Positions 12,791-25,440 of a stretch of DNA of 64,000 nt are shown one piece after another. The notes beneath the pieces are model-generated. The model saw nothing but the letters and a program-made list of their open reading frames with translations, made no database searches and was not told the origin of the DNA. Source of the stretch: a bacterium (GTDB lineage Bacteria; Desulfobacterota; Binatia; DP-6); the NCBI GenBank assembly GCA_026129405.1, contig JAHCID010000002.1, positions 806,001-870,000 on the forward strand, given 5' to 3'. The translations under genes were made by a program, and so were the position numbers. The first letter of the stretch is position 1, and each line of letters opens with the position of its first letter.

Positions 12791-12803
<13 letters not shown>
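10941..12803 (+). CDS. APC-type permease with C-terminal soluble domain
   Basis: 620 residues. About 12 membrane helices occupy residues 1 to about 465, with helix-1 and helix-6-like breaks resembling the amino acid/polyamine/organocation superfamily. A soluble tail of roughly 150 residues follows, containing FDTRQSIPDKLSPNHYRF and FGWPTSSWIDR. That tail is not recognised and is not a usual part of bacterial APC permeases. The GTG start overlaps the radA stop by 2 bases, so expression should be coupled to radA. The substrate is unknown. The 3' end overlaps the convergent hydrolase gene by 13 bases. Confidence 0.82.
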
Positions 12804-16622
<3,819 letters not shown>

Positions 16623-16640
16623 CCGCCCCCGTGGGGCGTG

Positions 16641-17585
16641 ATGATCGAGTTTCTCCGGCGTAACCGCGTCCTGGCGACCGCGGCGCTCTTCCTGGCGCTG
16701 GCCGCCGGATTGGTGCTGGGCGCCGGCGCGGAACGGCTGCGCAACGACCGGCTCGGCCGGCTCTTCCTCGAGGCGCTGGCGCCGTTCCAGCGCGCGGGGA
16801 GCGCTGCGAGCCGTGCGGTCGGCGGCGCCTGGGAGGAGCTCGTGGGCCTCATCCAGGCGCGCGACGAGGTGGTGTCGTTGCGCGAGGAGCTCCAGGTCGC
16901 GGGACGCAACACCGTGCGCCTGGAGGAGGTCGAGCTCGAGAACCAGCGTCTGCGCACGCTCCTCGATTTCCGCGAGGGCCTCGCCGGCGATCTCCTCGCC
17001 GCCCGCGTCATCGGGCACGACGCCACCGGGCTCGCCCGTACCCTGACGCTCGACCGCGGCGACGCCGACGGCGTACAGAAGGGCGCCGCCGTGCTGGCGC
17101 CCGACGGGATCGTCGGCCACGTCTTTCTCGTGAGCCCGCACGCCGCGCGCGTGCTCCTGATCGTCGATCACAACAGCGGCGTCGACGCGATCGTGCAGCG
17201 TACGCGCGCCCGCGGCATCGTCGAGGGCACCGTCGACGGGCGCTGCGGCCTCAAGTTCGTGAAGCGCACGGAGGATCTCCAGGTGGGCGACCTGGTCGTC
17301 ACCTCCGGCCTCGACGGCGTCTTCCCGCGCAGCCTGCCGGTCGGGACGATCGTCGCCGTCGACAAGAAGGGGCAGGGACTGTTCCAGTACGCGACCGTGC
17401 AGCCGACCGTCGACTTCGACCATCTCGAGGAGGTGCTGGTGACGCTCGGGCCGGTCGCCCCGCTCATGGCCCCCGACGTGACCGGCGGGCCGGGGATCGA
17501 TCACACGCCGATGCCGGGGACGGCGCCCGAGCTGGTTCCCGCGACGCCCGTGCCGCCGGCGGCCGGCATGCCCGCAGTGCAGTGA
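16641..17585 (+). CDS. mreC: Rod-shape-determining protein MreC
   Basis: 314 residues: a short cytosolic start, one membrane helix (about residues 11-30), a coiled-coil segment (EELVGLIQARDEVVSLREE), and the periplasmic MreC beta domain with RTLTLDRG, GVQKGAAVLA and DLVVTSGLDGVFP. A Pro/Ala-rich tail of about 40 residues follows. MreC dimerises in the periplasm and activates PBP2-RodA. It begins 18 bases after mreB; an overlapping GTG at 16638 would add one residue. Confidence 0.95.
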   Translation: MIEFLRRNRVLATAALFLALAAGLVLGAGAERLRNDRLGRLFLEALAPFQRAGSAASRAVGGAWEELVGLIQARDEVVSLREELQVAGRNTVRLEEVELENQRLRTLLDFREGLAGDLLAARVIGHDATGLARTLTLDRGDADGVQKGAAVLAPDGIVGHVFLVSPHAARVLLIVDHNSGVDAIVQRTRARGIVEGTVDGRCGLKFVKRTEDLQVGDLVVTSGLDGVFPRSLPVGTIVAVDKKGQGLFQYATVQPTVDFDHLEEVLVTLGPVAPLMAPDVTGGPGIDHTPMPGTAPELVPATPVPPAAGMPAVQ

Positions 17586-17591
17586 GGGCCG

Positions 17592-18089
17592 GTGCGCAGC
17601 GCCCTTGCCATCGTCGTTGCGGCCGTCCTCGCCATGGTGCTGCAGACGGCCGTGTTTCCGACGCTGTTCCCGCGCATCCCGACCCCGAACCTGATCCTCG
17701 TCCTCGTCGTCTACCTCGGGCTGCACCGGCATGGCGTCGGCGGAGCCGTCGGCGCGTTCCTCCTGGGCTATTTCGTCGACACGTTCTCCGGTACGTTGCT
17801 CGGGTTGAATGCGTTCGCGATGACGGTGGTCTACCTGACCGTGTACCTGGTCGCCCGGACGCTCTGGACGGAAGGGGGGCTGCCGGCGATGGTGATGGCG
17901 TTCGCCGCGGCCTGCGTGCACACGGCCGCCGCCGTCCTCATCACGTGGCTGATCGAGGCGTCGGCGCCGCTCTGGCAGCACGCGCTGCGCTACGGCCTCT
18001 TCGAGGCGGGGGTCGCCGCCGCCGCGGCGCCGGCGGTGTTCGGCTTCGTCAACTGGGAGCACCGCCTCCTCGGCATCGACGACAGGTAG
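17592..18089 (+). CDS. mreD: Rod-shape-determining protein MreD
   Basis: 165 residues, almost wholly hydrophobic with five to six membrane segments, as in the MreD family. NLILVLVVYLGL and GYFVDTFSGTLLGLNAF match the positions of conserved Asp/Gly residues. It is an inner-membrane partner of MreC in the elongasome. GTG start 6 bases after mreC; mrdA follows after 3 bases. Confidence 0.93.
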   Translation: MRSALAIVVAAVLAMVLQTAVFPTLFPRIPTPNLILVLVVYLGLHRHGVGGAVGAFLLGYFVDTFSGTLLGLNAFAMTVVYLTVYLVARTLWTEGGLPAMVMAFAAACVHTAAAVLITWLIEASAPLWQHALRYGLFEAGVAAAAAPAVFGFVNWEHRLLGIDDR

Positions 18090-18092
18090 GCC

Positions 18093-19985
18093 GTGCCCTT
18101 CTCGTCACGCGACATCCCGAACGAGTTCGTGACTCGCATCGCGGTGGCGGGCGGGGTCGTGCTGCTCGTGTTCGCGTGCATCTTCGCCCGCCTCTGGTTC
18201 CTCCAGGTCGCGAAGGGCGCCGAGATGCGCATCGTGTCGGAGCAGAACCGCATCCGGCTCGTGCGCGTGCCCGCGGCCCGCGGCGTGGTCTACGACCGCA
18301 ACGGCGAGATCCTGGTCGACAACCGGCCGTCGTTCGACGTGGTCTTCGTGCCCGAGGACGCGCCCGACCGGCGCGCCGTGCTGCGTACGCTCGCCACGCA
18401 GCTCGCCGAGCCGGAGCAGGCCGTCCTGGAGCGCTTCAAGGCGCCGTCGAAGCGCCCGCCCTACGAAGGGATCGTGCTGCGCCGCGACCTCGACTGGCAG
18501 GGCGTCGTCGCGCTCGAGACGCACCAGCTCGAGCTGCCGGGGGTGACCCTCCAGGTCGGCCCGCGCCGTTTCTACCCGTTCGGGTCGCTCGCGGCGCACG
18601 TGCTCGGCTACGTCGGCGAGGCGAGCGAGCGCGACCTCGCCGAGAGCACCAGCGCCCTGCGGCCGGGCGACATCGTCGGCAAGGCCAACCTCGAGCGCGC
18701 CTGGGACGCGCAGCTGCGCGGCGTGCCGGGCGGGCAGCAGGTCGAGGTCGACGCGCTCGGCCGCCGCGTGCAGGTGCTGCACGAGGAGCCGGACGTGCCC
18801 GGCAACACGCTCACCCTGACGCTCGACCGCGAGCTCCAGGAGGTCGCCGAGAACGCCCTCGGCGACCGCGCCGGCGCCGTCGTCGCGATCGACCCGCGGG
18901 ACGGCGAGATACTCGTGCTCGCGTCGAAGCCGGCCTACGACCCGAACGTCTTCGCGCGCGGCATCCTGCACAGCGAGTGGCGGGCGCTGACGCAGGATCC
19001 GCTGCGCCCGCTCAACGATCGCGCCGTGCAGGGGCAGTACCCGCCGGGCTCGACGTTCAAGGTGGCGGTGGCCGCCGGCATCCTCGAGCGCAACCTCGTC
19101 TCGGGGCGCGGCGGCGTGCATTGCAGCGGCGGTGTGCCGTTCGGCAATCACTACTTCCGCTGCTGGCGGCGCGGCGGCCACGGGGGTGTCGGCATCCACG
19201 AGGCCATCGTCCAGTCGTGCGACGTCTTCTTCTACCAGTTCGGCCAGCGGCTCGGCGTCGACGGCATCGCGGAGTACGCGCGCAAGTTCGGGCTCGGGCT
19301 TCCGACCGGCGTCGAGCTCGAGAACGAGAAGCCCGGCATCATTCCCGACACGGAGTGGAAGCAGCGACGGTTCAAGCAGCCGTGGTTCGCGGGCGAGACG
19401 CTGTCGGTCGCCATCGGGCAGGGCTACGTCACCGTGACGCCGCTCCAGCTCGCCCACATGACCGCGACCATCGCCAACGGCGGCACGCGCTATCGCCCGC
19501 ACTACGTGAAGCGCATCGAGGCACCCGACGGCTCGCTCGTGCGCGAGGTCGCGCCCGAGGTCCTGAGCGAGGCAGGGGTCGCGCCGGAGACCATCGCCGA
19601 GGTGAAGTCGGCCATGCGCGACGTCGTGATGGCGCCGAACGGCACGGGCAAGAAGGCGCGCGTCCCGGGCATCGAGGTGGCCGGCAAGACCGGCACGGCG
19701 CAGGTCGTGAAGCTCGCCGACTCGAACCGCAAGACGCGGGCCTCGCGCGACCACGCCTGGTTCATCGCCTTCGCGCCCGTCGAGCGGCCCGAGATCGCGA
19801 TGGCGGTGCTCGTCGAGCACGCCGGCGGCGGCGGCGGCGCGAACGCGGCGCCGATCGCCCAGCAAGTGCTCCAGTACTACTTCGAGCGGCAGGGACGCGT
19901 CCCGGCGGCGCCGGACGCGGTGCCGTCGCGGCGGGTCACCCAGGAGGCGCATGCGGTTCGATCGCCGGCTCCTGACGCACTTTGA
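18093..19985 (+). CDS. mrdA: Penicillin-binding protein 2 (elongasome transpeptidase)
   Basis: 630 residues: one N-terminal membrane helix (about 18-40), a dimerisation/pedestal domain, and the transpeptidase domain with all three penicilloyl-serine motifs. These are the catalytic STFK (Ser320 in PPGSTFKVA), SCD (Ser375; SxN variant with Asp, normal for PBP2) and KTG (Lys532 in AGKTGTAQ). It cross-links new side-wall peptidoglycan with RodA. GTG start 3 bases after mreD; its last 35 bases overlap rodA in another frame. Confidence 0.97.
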   Translation: MPFSSRDIPNEFVTRIAVAGGVVLLVFACIFARLWFLQVAKGAEMRIVSEQNRIRLVRVPAARGVVYDRNGEILVDNRPSFDVVFVPEDAPDRRAVLRTLATQLAEPEQAVLERFKAPSKRPPYEGIVLRRDLDWQGVVALETHQLELPGVTLQVGPRRFYPFGSLAAHVLGYVGEASERDLAESTSALRPGDIVGKANLERAWDAQLRGVPGGQQVEVDALGRRVQVLHEEPDVPGNTLTLTLDRELQEVAENALGDRAGAVVAIDPRDGEILVLASKPAYDPNVFARGILHSEWRALTQDPLRPLNDRAVQGQYPPGSTFKVAVAAGILERNLVSGRGGVHCSGGVPFGNHYFRCWRRGGHGGVGIHEAIVQSCDVFFYQFGQRLGVDGIAEYARKFGLGLPTGVELENEKPGIIPDTEWKQRRFKQPWFAGETLSVAIGQGYVTVTPLQLAHMTATIANGGTRYRPHYVKRIEAPDGSLVREVAPEVLSEAGVAPETIAEVKSAMRDVVMAPNGTGKKARVPGIEVAGKTGTAQVVKLADSNRKTRASRDHAWFIAFAPVERPEIAMAVLVEHAGGGGGANAAPIAQQVLQYYFERQGRVPAAPDAVPSRRVTQEAHAVRSPAPDAL

Positions 19986-21051
19986 GTGGCTGCTGCCGCT
20001 GCTCGTCATTGCGGTCAGCGGCCTCGGCATCCTGTGCGTCTACAGCGCTTCGCACACGCCCGACGTCGTCGGGCTGCCGACGTCTGCGGCGCGCCAGCTG
20101 ACGTGGTTCGGCGCCGGCGTCGTCGTGATGCTGCTGATGGTCAGCTTCGACTACCGGCGGCTCGATCGCCGCGCGTACCTGATCTACGTCGCCGTGGTCG
20201 TGCTGCTGATCGCGGTCGAGCTGATCGGCGAGGTCGGCGGCGGGTCGCGCCGCTGGCTGCGTGTCGGGCCGGTGTCGATCCAGCCGTCGGAGTTCGCGAA
20301 GTTTTCGATGGTCATCGTGCTCGCGCACTACTTCTCGCGCACCGCGCCGGCACGGCTCGGGCCGCGTGAGATGGTGTTTCCGCTCGTCCTGACGCTCGTG
20401 CCGGCGGCGCTCATCCTCGTACAGCCCGATCTCGGCTCGGCGGTGCTGCTCATCGCCGTCTCGATGACGATGATGATCCTCGGCGGCGTGCGCCTGCGCT
20501 GGCTCGCGTTGCTCGCCTCGCCGCTCGTCGCGGCGGCGCCGATCCTGTGGACGCACCTCAAGGAGTACCAGCAGAAGCGCATCCTCATGTTCCTCGACCC
20601 GGCGCAGGATCCGCTCGGCGCCGGCTATCACATCATCCAGTCGAAGATCGCCGTCGGCTCGGGCCAGCTCTGGGGCAAGGGCTTCCTGAAGGGCACCCAG
20701 AACCATCTGAACTTCCTCCCCGAGCAGCACACCGACTTCATCTTCTCGGTGTTCTCCGAGGAGTGGGGCTTCGTCGGCGCCGCGACGCTGATGGGCCTGT
20801 ACCTCTCCGTGCTGATCCGCGGCATGCTCATCGCGTCGCGCTCGCGCGACCGCTTCGGTCTGATGTGCGCGCTCGGGGTGTCGGCGACGATCTTCTGGCA
20901 GGTCGCGGTGAACGTGGGGATGACGACGGGTCTGCTGCCGGTCGTCGGCATCACGCTGCCCTTCTTCAGCTACGGAGGATCGTCGATGCTGTGCCTGCTG
21001 GCGGGGGTGGGGCTGGTGATGTCGGTGTCGACGCGGCGCTTCACCTTCTGA
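19951..21051 (+). CDS. rodA: Peptidoglycan glycosyltransferase RodA
   Basis: 366 residues, SEDS family, about ten membrane segments. Family motifs: RRWLRVGPVSIQPSEFAKF, the catalytic-loop WGKGFLKGTQNHLNFLPEQHTDFIFS (quoted in part; the essential Asp lies in HTDF), and LPFFSYGGSSM near the end. It polymerises glycan strands from lipid II in partnership with PBP2. Last gene of the operon; it starts inside the 3' end of mrdA, so translation is probably coupled. Confidence 0.97.
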   Translation: MRFDRRLLTHFEWLLPLLVIAVSGLGILCVYSASHTPDVVGLPTSAARQLTWFGAGVVVMLLMVSFDYRRLDRRAYLIYVAVVVLLIAVELIGEVGGGSRRWLRVGPVSIQPSEFAKFSMVIVLAHYFSRTAPARLGPREMVFPLVLTLVPAALILVQPDLGSAVLLIAVSMTMMILGGVRLRWLALLASPLVAAAPILWTHLKEYQQKRILMFLDPAQDPLGAGYHIIQSKIAVGSGQLWGKGFLKGTQNHLNFLPEQHTDFIFSVFSEEWGFVGAATLMGLYLSVLIRGMLIASRSRDRFGLMCALGVSATIFWQVAVNVGMTTGLLPVVGITLPFFSYGGSSMLCLLAGVGLVMSVSTRRFTF

Positions 21052-21128
21052 GGGGACGGCGCGCGCGTCGCAGCACGCCTGCCGTAGCGGGACGGCGGGT
21101 CCGGCGGACGCCGGGGGCTCAAATGCGA

Positions 21129-21181
21129 ACGCCCGCCGAGGTCCTGGGGCACGTCGGAGCGCCGGGGACCGCGACGGGCGT
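21129..21181. terminator. Imperfect hairpin between rodA and trxA
   Basis: Arms 21129-21144 and 21166-21181 pair over 16 positions with two mismatches, around a 21-base loop. It lies between the convergent rodA and trxA genes, where a shared terminator is expected. No U-tract is visible, so the assignment is moderate. Confidence 0.5.
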
Positions 21182-21203
21182 CGTCGAATCGGCTGCGCGT
21201 CGT

Positions 21204-21530
21204 TTATGCGACGACGGTCGAGATCGCGTCGACCAGCTTCGCTTTCGGTACCGCGCCGATGATCTGCTCCTTCACCTGGCCGCCGTTGAAGACGATCAGG
21301 TTGGGGATGCCGCGCACGCCGTACTGGGTCGGGGTGCGGGGGTTGTCGTCGACGTTCATCTTGACGACCTTCAGCTTGCCCGCGTACTCGCGCGAGAGCT
21401 CCTCGACGGTGGGGGCGATGGCGCGGCACGGTGCGCACCAGGGAGCCCAGAAGTCGACGAGCACCGGGGTGGGGCTCTGGAGCACCTCGCGCTCGAAGGT
21501 GTCGTCGGAGACGGCAGTCACGTCGGCCAT
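21204..21530 (-). CDS. trxA: Thioredoxin
   Basis: 108 residues, the standard single-domain length. The active site is WCAPC (Cys32, Cys35), with Ala in place of the usual Gly, a common variant. VDFWAPWCAPCRAIAP and the cis-Pro segment RGIPNLIVF are in the right places. It is a general cytoplasmic protein disulfide reductant and could also serve as electron donor for the arsenate reductase at 36 kb (inference). Confidence 0.96.
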   Translation of the reverse strand: MADVTAVSDDTFEREVLQSPTPVLVDFWAPWCAPCRAIAPTVEELSREYAGKLKVVKMNVDDNPRTPTQYGVRGIPNLIVFNGGQVKEQIIGAVPKAKLVDAISTVVA

Positions 21531-21609
21531 GCGGGCGACCGTAGCAGAGGGATTTCAGCGAGGAAAGGTGGGGCGCGCGGGTTCGGAGGAACGATGCTAG
21601 GAAGCGCGC

Positions 21610-21999
21610 ATGCCCACCGCGGAGGAAGCCGGTCTGTACTTCCAGCGACGCGTCGACGCCTGGCTGCGCGAGGACGTCGACGCCTACCTCGCCTGCTGGT
21701 CCGACGACATGACCTTCACCTCACCGCTGCACGTGCAGCCGCTGCGCGGCAGGGCGGCGTATGCGGCGCTCGTGCGGGCGTCCGCGGAGCACACGCGGCC
21801 GCTGCGCTTCGACGTCTTCCACCTCGCGGTGGTGGGCGACGTCGTGCTCGCGGAGTGGCGCATCGACGTCGTGCACCGTGCGACGGGCCACGAGATCGGC
21901 TGGGACGGGATGAGCCGCACGCGCTATCGCGACGGGCTCATCGTCGACTGGCGCGAGTACTGGAACCCGCAGCAGCTCGCGGCGCTGACGGGCGGGTGA
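21610..21999 (+). CDS. SnoaL-like / NTF2-fold protein
   Basis: 129 residues with the cone-shaped NTF2-like pattern: an N-terminal helix with VDAWLREDVDAYLACWSDD, then antiparallel strands ending with DGLIVDWREYW, the usual ending of SnoaL-like domains. Members include small isomerases, cyclases and many uncharacterised binding proteins, so no reaction is assigned. The ATG is 79 bases from the divergent trxA start. It is convergent with the SDR gene, with 3 bases between stops. Confidence 0.82.
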   Translation: MPTAEEAGLYFQRRVDAWLREDVDAYLACWSDDMTFTSPLHVQPLRGRAAYAALVRASAEHTRPLRFDVFHLAVVGDVVLAEWRIDVVHRATGHEIGWDGMSRTRYRDGLIVDWREYWNPQQLAALTGG

Positions 22000-22002
22000 G
22001 CG

Positions 22003-22845
22003 TCACACCATCGTCTGGCCGCCGCTCACGTTGAGCGCCTCGCCGGTCACGTAGGCGGCGTCGTCGCTGCACAGATAGGCGATCGCCGAGGCGACCTCGT
22101 CGGCGGTCTGGAGTCGGCCGAGCGGGATCTCGCGCCGGATCCACTTCTCGGCGTCGCCCTCGAGCATGCCGAGCATATGCTCGAACTGGCGGTCCTTGTT
22201 GAGGAGATCGGTGTCGACCGTGCCGGGACACACGGCGTTGACGGTGATGCCGGCGGGGCCGAGCTCCTGCGCGAGGACCTGCGTGAGCAGGATGACGCCC
22301 GCCTTGGCCGCGCAGTAGGCGCCGAGCATCGGAAAGCCCCGCTTGCCCGCCTGCGACGACACGTTGACGATGCGGCCGCCGCGTCCCGCCGCGAGCATCC
22401 GTTCGGCGCCCGCCCGCGCGACGATCCAGGTGCCCTTCAGGTTGACGTCGAGGACGCGGTCCCACTCCACTTCGCGGAGCTGGAGCAGCGGCCCCGCTCC
22501 CATGCCCGCGCCCGCGCCGCCGGCGACGTTGCAGACGATGTCGATCCCGCCGAGGTGCTCGGCTGCCGCGGCGACCGCGGCGTGCACCTCGTCCCAGGAC
22601 GCGACGTCGGCGCGCAGGGCGACGGCGCGGCGGCCGAGGGCCTGGATCTCGGCCACCACCTCGTCGAGCTCGTCGGCGCTCGCGACGCCATAGCCCGGGA
22701 AGCGATCGTAGGGCCGGGCGATGTCGAGGCAGGCGACGTCGGCGCCCTCGCGTGCGAGCCGCACGGCCGTCGCCCGTCCGATGCCACGCCGCCGCGCCGC
22801 CCCGGTGACCAGCGCGACCTTCCCCGCGATGCCGGTGAGTGCCAT
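22003..22845 (-). CDS. SDR family oxidoreductase, possibly mycofactocin-type
   Basis: 280 residues, Rossmann fold. The dinucleotide loop is TGAARRRGIG, longer than the classical TGxxxGIG. Catalytic residues are present as NVSSQAG (Ser) and YCAAK (Tyr, Lys), and NVAG replaces NNAG. After the second strand there is an insertion (ARPYDRFPGYGVASADELDE) like that of SDRs with a non-exchangeable NAD that depend on mycofactocin. That resemblance is suggestive only, and no mycofactocin gene is in the window. The product is an NAD(P)-dependent alcohol/ketone oxidoreductase of unknown substrate. Confidence 0.88.
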   Translation of the reverse strand: MALTGIAGKVALVTGAARRRGIGRATAVRLAREGADVACLDIARPYDRFPGYGVASADELDEVVAEIQALGRRAVALRADVASWDEVHAAVAAAAEHLGGIDIVCNVAGGAGAGMGAGPLLQLREVEWDRVLDVNLKGTWIVARAGAERMLAAGRGGRIVNVSSQAGKRGFPMLGAYCAAKAGVILLTQVLAQELGPAGITVNAVCPGTVDTDLLNKDRQFEHMLGMLEGDAEKWIRREIPLGRLQTADEVASAIAYLCSDDAAYVTGEALNVSGGQTMV

Positions 22846-22933
22846 GGGCGGGCGCTACCACCGCGCGCCGCTGCCCCGCAACGCGGCGACTGCGTTGCGT
22901 GTCGGCCGGGGGGCTGTGCTACCACCGCCGCCC

Positions 22934-24139
22934 ATGCGCCTCCCCGTCCTTGCCGCTCTCGTCCTCGCACTGCTCCTCGCGCCCGGCTCCGCGCTCGCAC
23001 GCCGGACCATGACGATCGTCACCAAGAAGTTCGAGATCCCGGCCAAGACGAACCGTGAGGTCTGCATCTACGTACCGCTGCCGGCGAAGACGGATCTCGA
23101 CGTCAGCGAGATCGTCATGCAGCACCAGGGCGGCAAGGGCTCGTTCGCCAGCCACCATCTGATCCTCTACGCCTACACGGGCGACCTCGCGGGCGTGGAG
23201 GGCGTGAAGGGTCAGGCGATCGACGACACCGCCTGTCTCGAGTTCGGCGACCGCGATCCCGCCAACCTGCGTATCGTCGCCACCGCGCAGGGACCGAGCT
23301 CGCGCCAGCCGATGCCTCGCGGCACGGCGCTGAAGCTGCGGACCGTGCCGGGCGCGGGCAAGGTGAAGAACGCGGTCGGCCTCGTCGTCAACTCGCACTG
23401 GATCAACGGCGACACGCGGCCGCGCAAGGGCCGGGCGAAGCTCAAGCTGATCCTGGCGAAGCCGGCGAACGTGAAGCGGACGCTCCAGCCGATCTTCGAG
23501 GTTGTCGCCAACGGCGCGATCCGGGTTCCGCCCGGCAAGGTGCAGGAGGTCGGCTTCCGCTGGGCACCGGGCACCGCTCCCATCGGCAACCTCGGCACCT
23601 TCCTCAGCGGCACGCTGCCGCCCGAAGGTCCGGCGTGCGTGACCTGGCTCATCGGCCACATGCACGAGCGCGGCACGCTCTTCACCGCGGACCTCGTGCG
23701 TCAGGACGGCAGCCGCCGGCGTCTCTACACCAACACCCGGTACGCCGACCCGCCGTCGATCCGCTTCGATCCGCCGCTCTACGTCGGCGTCGGCGACCGC
23801 ATCGAGTACAACTGCACGCACGACAACGCGACGCATACCCGGCTCGGCTGCGAGGAAGTCGCCGGCGAGGCGCCCGGGGTCTCGGTCACCCAGCTGCTGA
23901 TCGCCAACGGCGGCTTCGAGAACGTCGACGGCAGCGCGAAGATATGCACGGCGGCAGGGGCGAATCCGGCGGAGTGCCCGAGGTTCGATCCGGCGTTCCC
24001 GGAGAGGACCTTCACCGGCGCCTGCGTGCCGGCCAACCTCGTCTTCGGGTTCCGCTCGTGGGACGAGATGTGCATCCTGCCCGGCTACTACTTCGACGCC
24101 GACCCGTCGGCGCCGCCCGAGCAGGCCTGCGTGCTCTAG
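22934..24139 (+). CDS. Secreted PHM/DBM-like copper type II monooxygenase candidate
   Basis: 401 residues with a signal peptide (residues 1-22, ending GSALA). The likely copper ligands of peptidylglycine/dopamine monooxygenases can be placed in order. His74-His75 (SHHLILYA) and His155 (NSHWING) would form the CuH site. His242-x-His244 (GHMHERG) and Met379 (DEMCILPGYY) would form the CuM site. Cys pairs in the second half could form disulfides. Family members use ascorbate or another reductant and O2 to hydroxylate a C-H bond. The assignment rests on ligand order and spacing, not on a search. A Cys-rich small protein gene follows on the opposite strand. Confidence 0.72.
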   Translation: MRLPVLAALVLALLLAPGSALARRTMTIVTKKFEIPAKTNREVCIYVPLPAKTDLDVSEIVMQHQGGKGSFASHHLILYAYTGDLAGVEGVKGQAIDDTACLEFGDRDPANLRIVATAQGPSSRQPMPRGTALKLRTVPGAGKVKNAVGLVVNSHWINGDTRPRKGRAKLKLILAKPANVKRTLQPIFEVVANGAIRVPPGKVQEVGFRWAPGTAPIGNLGTFLSGTLPPEGPACVTWLIGHMHERGTLFTADLVRQDGSRRRLYTNTRYADPPSIRFDPPLYVGVGDRIEYNCTHDNATHTRLGCEEVAGEAPGVSVTQLLIANGGFENVDGSAKICTAAGANPAECPRFDPAFPERTFTGACVPANLVFGFRSWDEMCILPGYYFDADPSAPPEQACVL

Positions 24140-24147
24140 CCCCGCGG

Positions 24148-24360
24148 CTACCGTGCGGCGCGGGCGAAGAGGCCGCGCCGCCGCTCGACCACCGGCTCGC
24201 ACGCGCCGATCCCGCGGTGCTGCTCGCGGAAGTGGTCGGTGCAGCAGCCGGAGTGGTGCAGGGGACCCATCCGGCAGATCGAACAGATGCAGGTCGAGCC
24301 CTCGACCGGGCCGTCGTGCTTCAGATCGCAGAACTCGTAGGCGCAGGCCACGTGCGGCAT
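24148..24360 (-). CDS. Small Cys/His-rich protein, probably metal binding
   Basis: 70 residues from the ATG at 24360; an in-frame start at 24381 adds seven residues. Seven Cys and several His are packed into CAYEFCDLKH, CICSICRMG, LHHSGCCTDHF and GACEPV, a pattern that suggests one or two zinc sites. The GAGAGG upstream could serve as Shine-Dalgarno. No family is recognised. It is convergent with the copper-monooxygenase candidate, 8 bases between stops. Confidence 0.6.
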   Translation of the reverse strand: MPHVACAYEFCDLKHDGPVEGSTCICSICRMGPLHHSGCCTDHFREQHRGIGACEPVVERRRGLFARAAR

Positions 24361-24479
24361 CCCATCCTCTCCCCGACGCACTATCGGCCGAACCGTCGCC
24401 GGGCTTGAGCCTGGTCCTGCGAGGCCGGACCCCGGTCGGCGCCGCGCATCTGCGGGTTGGGCGCCACCGGAGCCCGGTC

Positions 24480-24899
24480 TCAGCGAACGGCCCCGCCGCG
24501 ACGGCCGCGACGGCGACCGGAAGCGCGCGACAACGCGTCGGCCACGGGGGCTGGGGGCGGTAGGAGCAGGGCCAGGCCGACGCCCGCGACGACGACGCCG
24601 AGCCCCCGCAGCGCCAGCAGCGGTGCGGCGTCACCCCAGGCGAGGGCGAGCAACGCGACCCCGGCCACCGCCGGCACCAGCGTGCCGAGGATCGCCGGGT
24701 AGAGATCGTGTCCCTCGAGGCGCAGCGCCCAGCGCACGTTGACGAGGCCGACGAGGACGCCGGCGACGCCGCCCGCGACGAGCACGCCGCTGCCGACCAG
24801 GCGAGCGGCGCCGGGCGGAAGGCTACAGGCCATAAGTCCGAGCAGCAGCGTCGTCGCTGCCGCCCAGGTACCGATCGCATCGCCGCTCCGCTGGTTCAC
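24480..24899 (-). CDS. Small integral membrane protein
   Basis: 139 residues from the GTG at 24899. Four hydrophobic segments are separated by short loops (TWAAATTLLLGLMACS, VAGGVAGVLVGLVNV, AVAGVALLALAW, RGLGVVVAGVGLALLL), with a basic tail. The family is not recognised. A frame upstream to 24968 lacks hydrophobic or conserved character, so the internal GTG is preferred. Confidence 0.6.
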   Translation of the reverse strand: MNQRSGDAIGTWAAATTLLLGLMACSLPPGAARLVGSGVLVAGGVAGVLVGLVNVRWALRLEGHDLYPAILGTLVPAVAGVALLALAWGDAAPLLALRGLGVVVAGVGLALLLPPPAPVADALSRASGRRRGRRGGAVR

Positions 24900-25044
24900 G
24901 GGCGCTCCTCTCGGAACGAGAGCGAAGCAAGCCGTGTGCCGCACAGCCGACGTGCCTGCCGCCGCCATCTTCCGAGCTTGCGATGCCGGTGGGCCTGCGG
25001 GCGTTCCCGAATCTGCACTGCCGCTGGCAAGGACGGGAAATACG

Positions 25045-25359
25045 CTATGCCGGCGGGAGATCGCCCTGCAGCCGGTCCGGCTGGGCGTCGCCGGGCACCA
25101 TGGCCCGGCCGCGCCGCTCGCCGAGCTTCACGCCGGCGATGGCCACGAGGAGCGCCGCGGTGACGACGTTCGCGCCGACGATGACCACGTCCTCGCGCAG
25201 GACGCCGTACACGGCCCAGGTCGCGACGCCGCTGCCGAAGGCCACCATCCACGCCCAGGAGAAGTCGTGCGCGCTGCGCGTGTGGAGCGTCTTGCGCACC
25301 TGCGGGATCCAGGCGCCGGTGGTGAGGAGGGCGGCGACGAGGCCGAGCGTCGTGATCAC
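25045..25359 (-). CDS. SemiSWEET sugar transporter
   Basis: 104 residues from GTG 25359: three membrane helices with the family's PQ motif in TTGAWIPQVRKTLHTRSAHDFSW. SemiSWEETs are half-size relatives of eukaryotic SWEETs that dimerise to carry sugars down a gradient; some relatives are annotated as MtN3-like. The open frame continues upstream but that part is only the shadow of other genes. It is divergent from the GFA-family gene, 81 bases between starts. Confidence 0.86.
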   Translation of the reverse strand: MITTLGLVAALLTTGAWIPQVRKTLHTRSAHDFSWAWMVAFGSGVATWAVYGVLREDVVIVGANVVTAALLVAIAGVKLGERRGRAMVPGDAQPDRLQGDLPPA

Positions 25360-25440
25360 GCGCGCGTGCTTCCGGCATTCGCCGTCCCGGCGCAACCGAC
25401 CCGGCTTCGCGCCGGCGTCGTCCCTTGCTAGACCGGCGAC

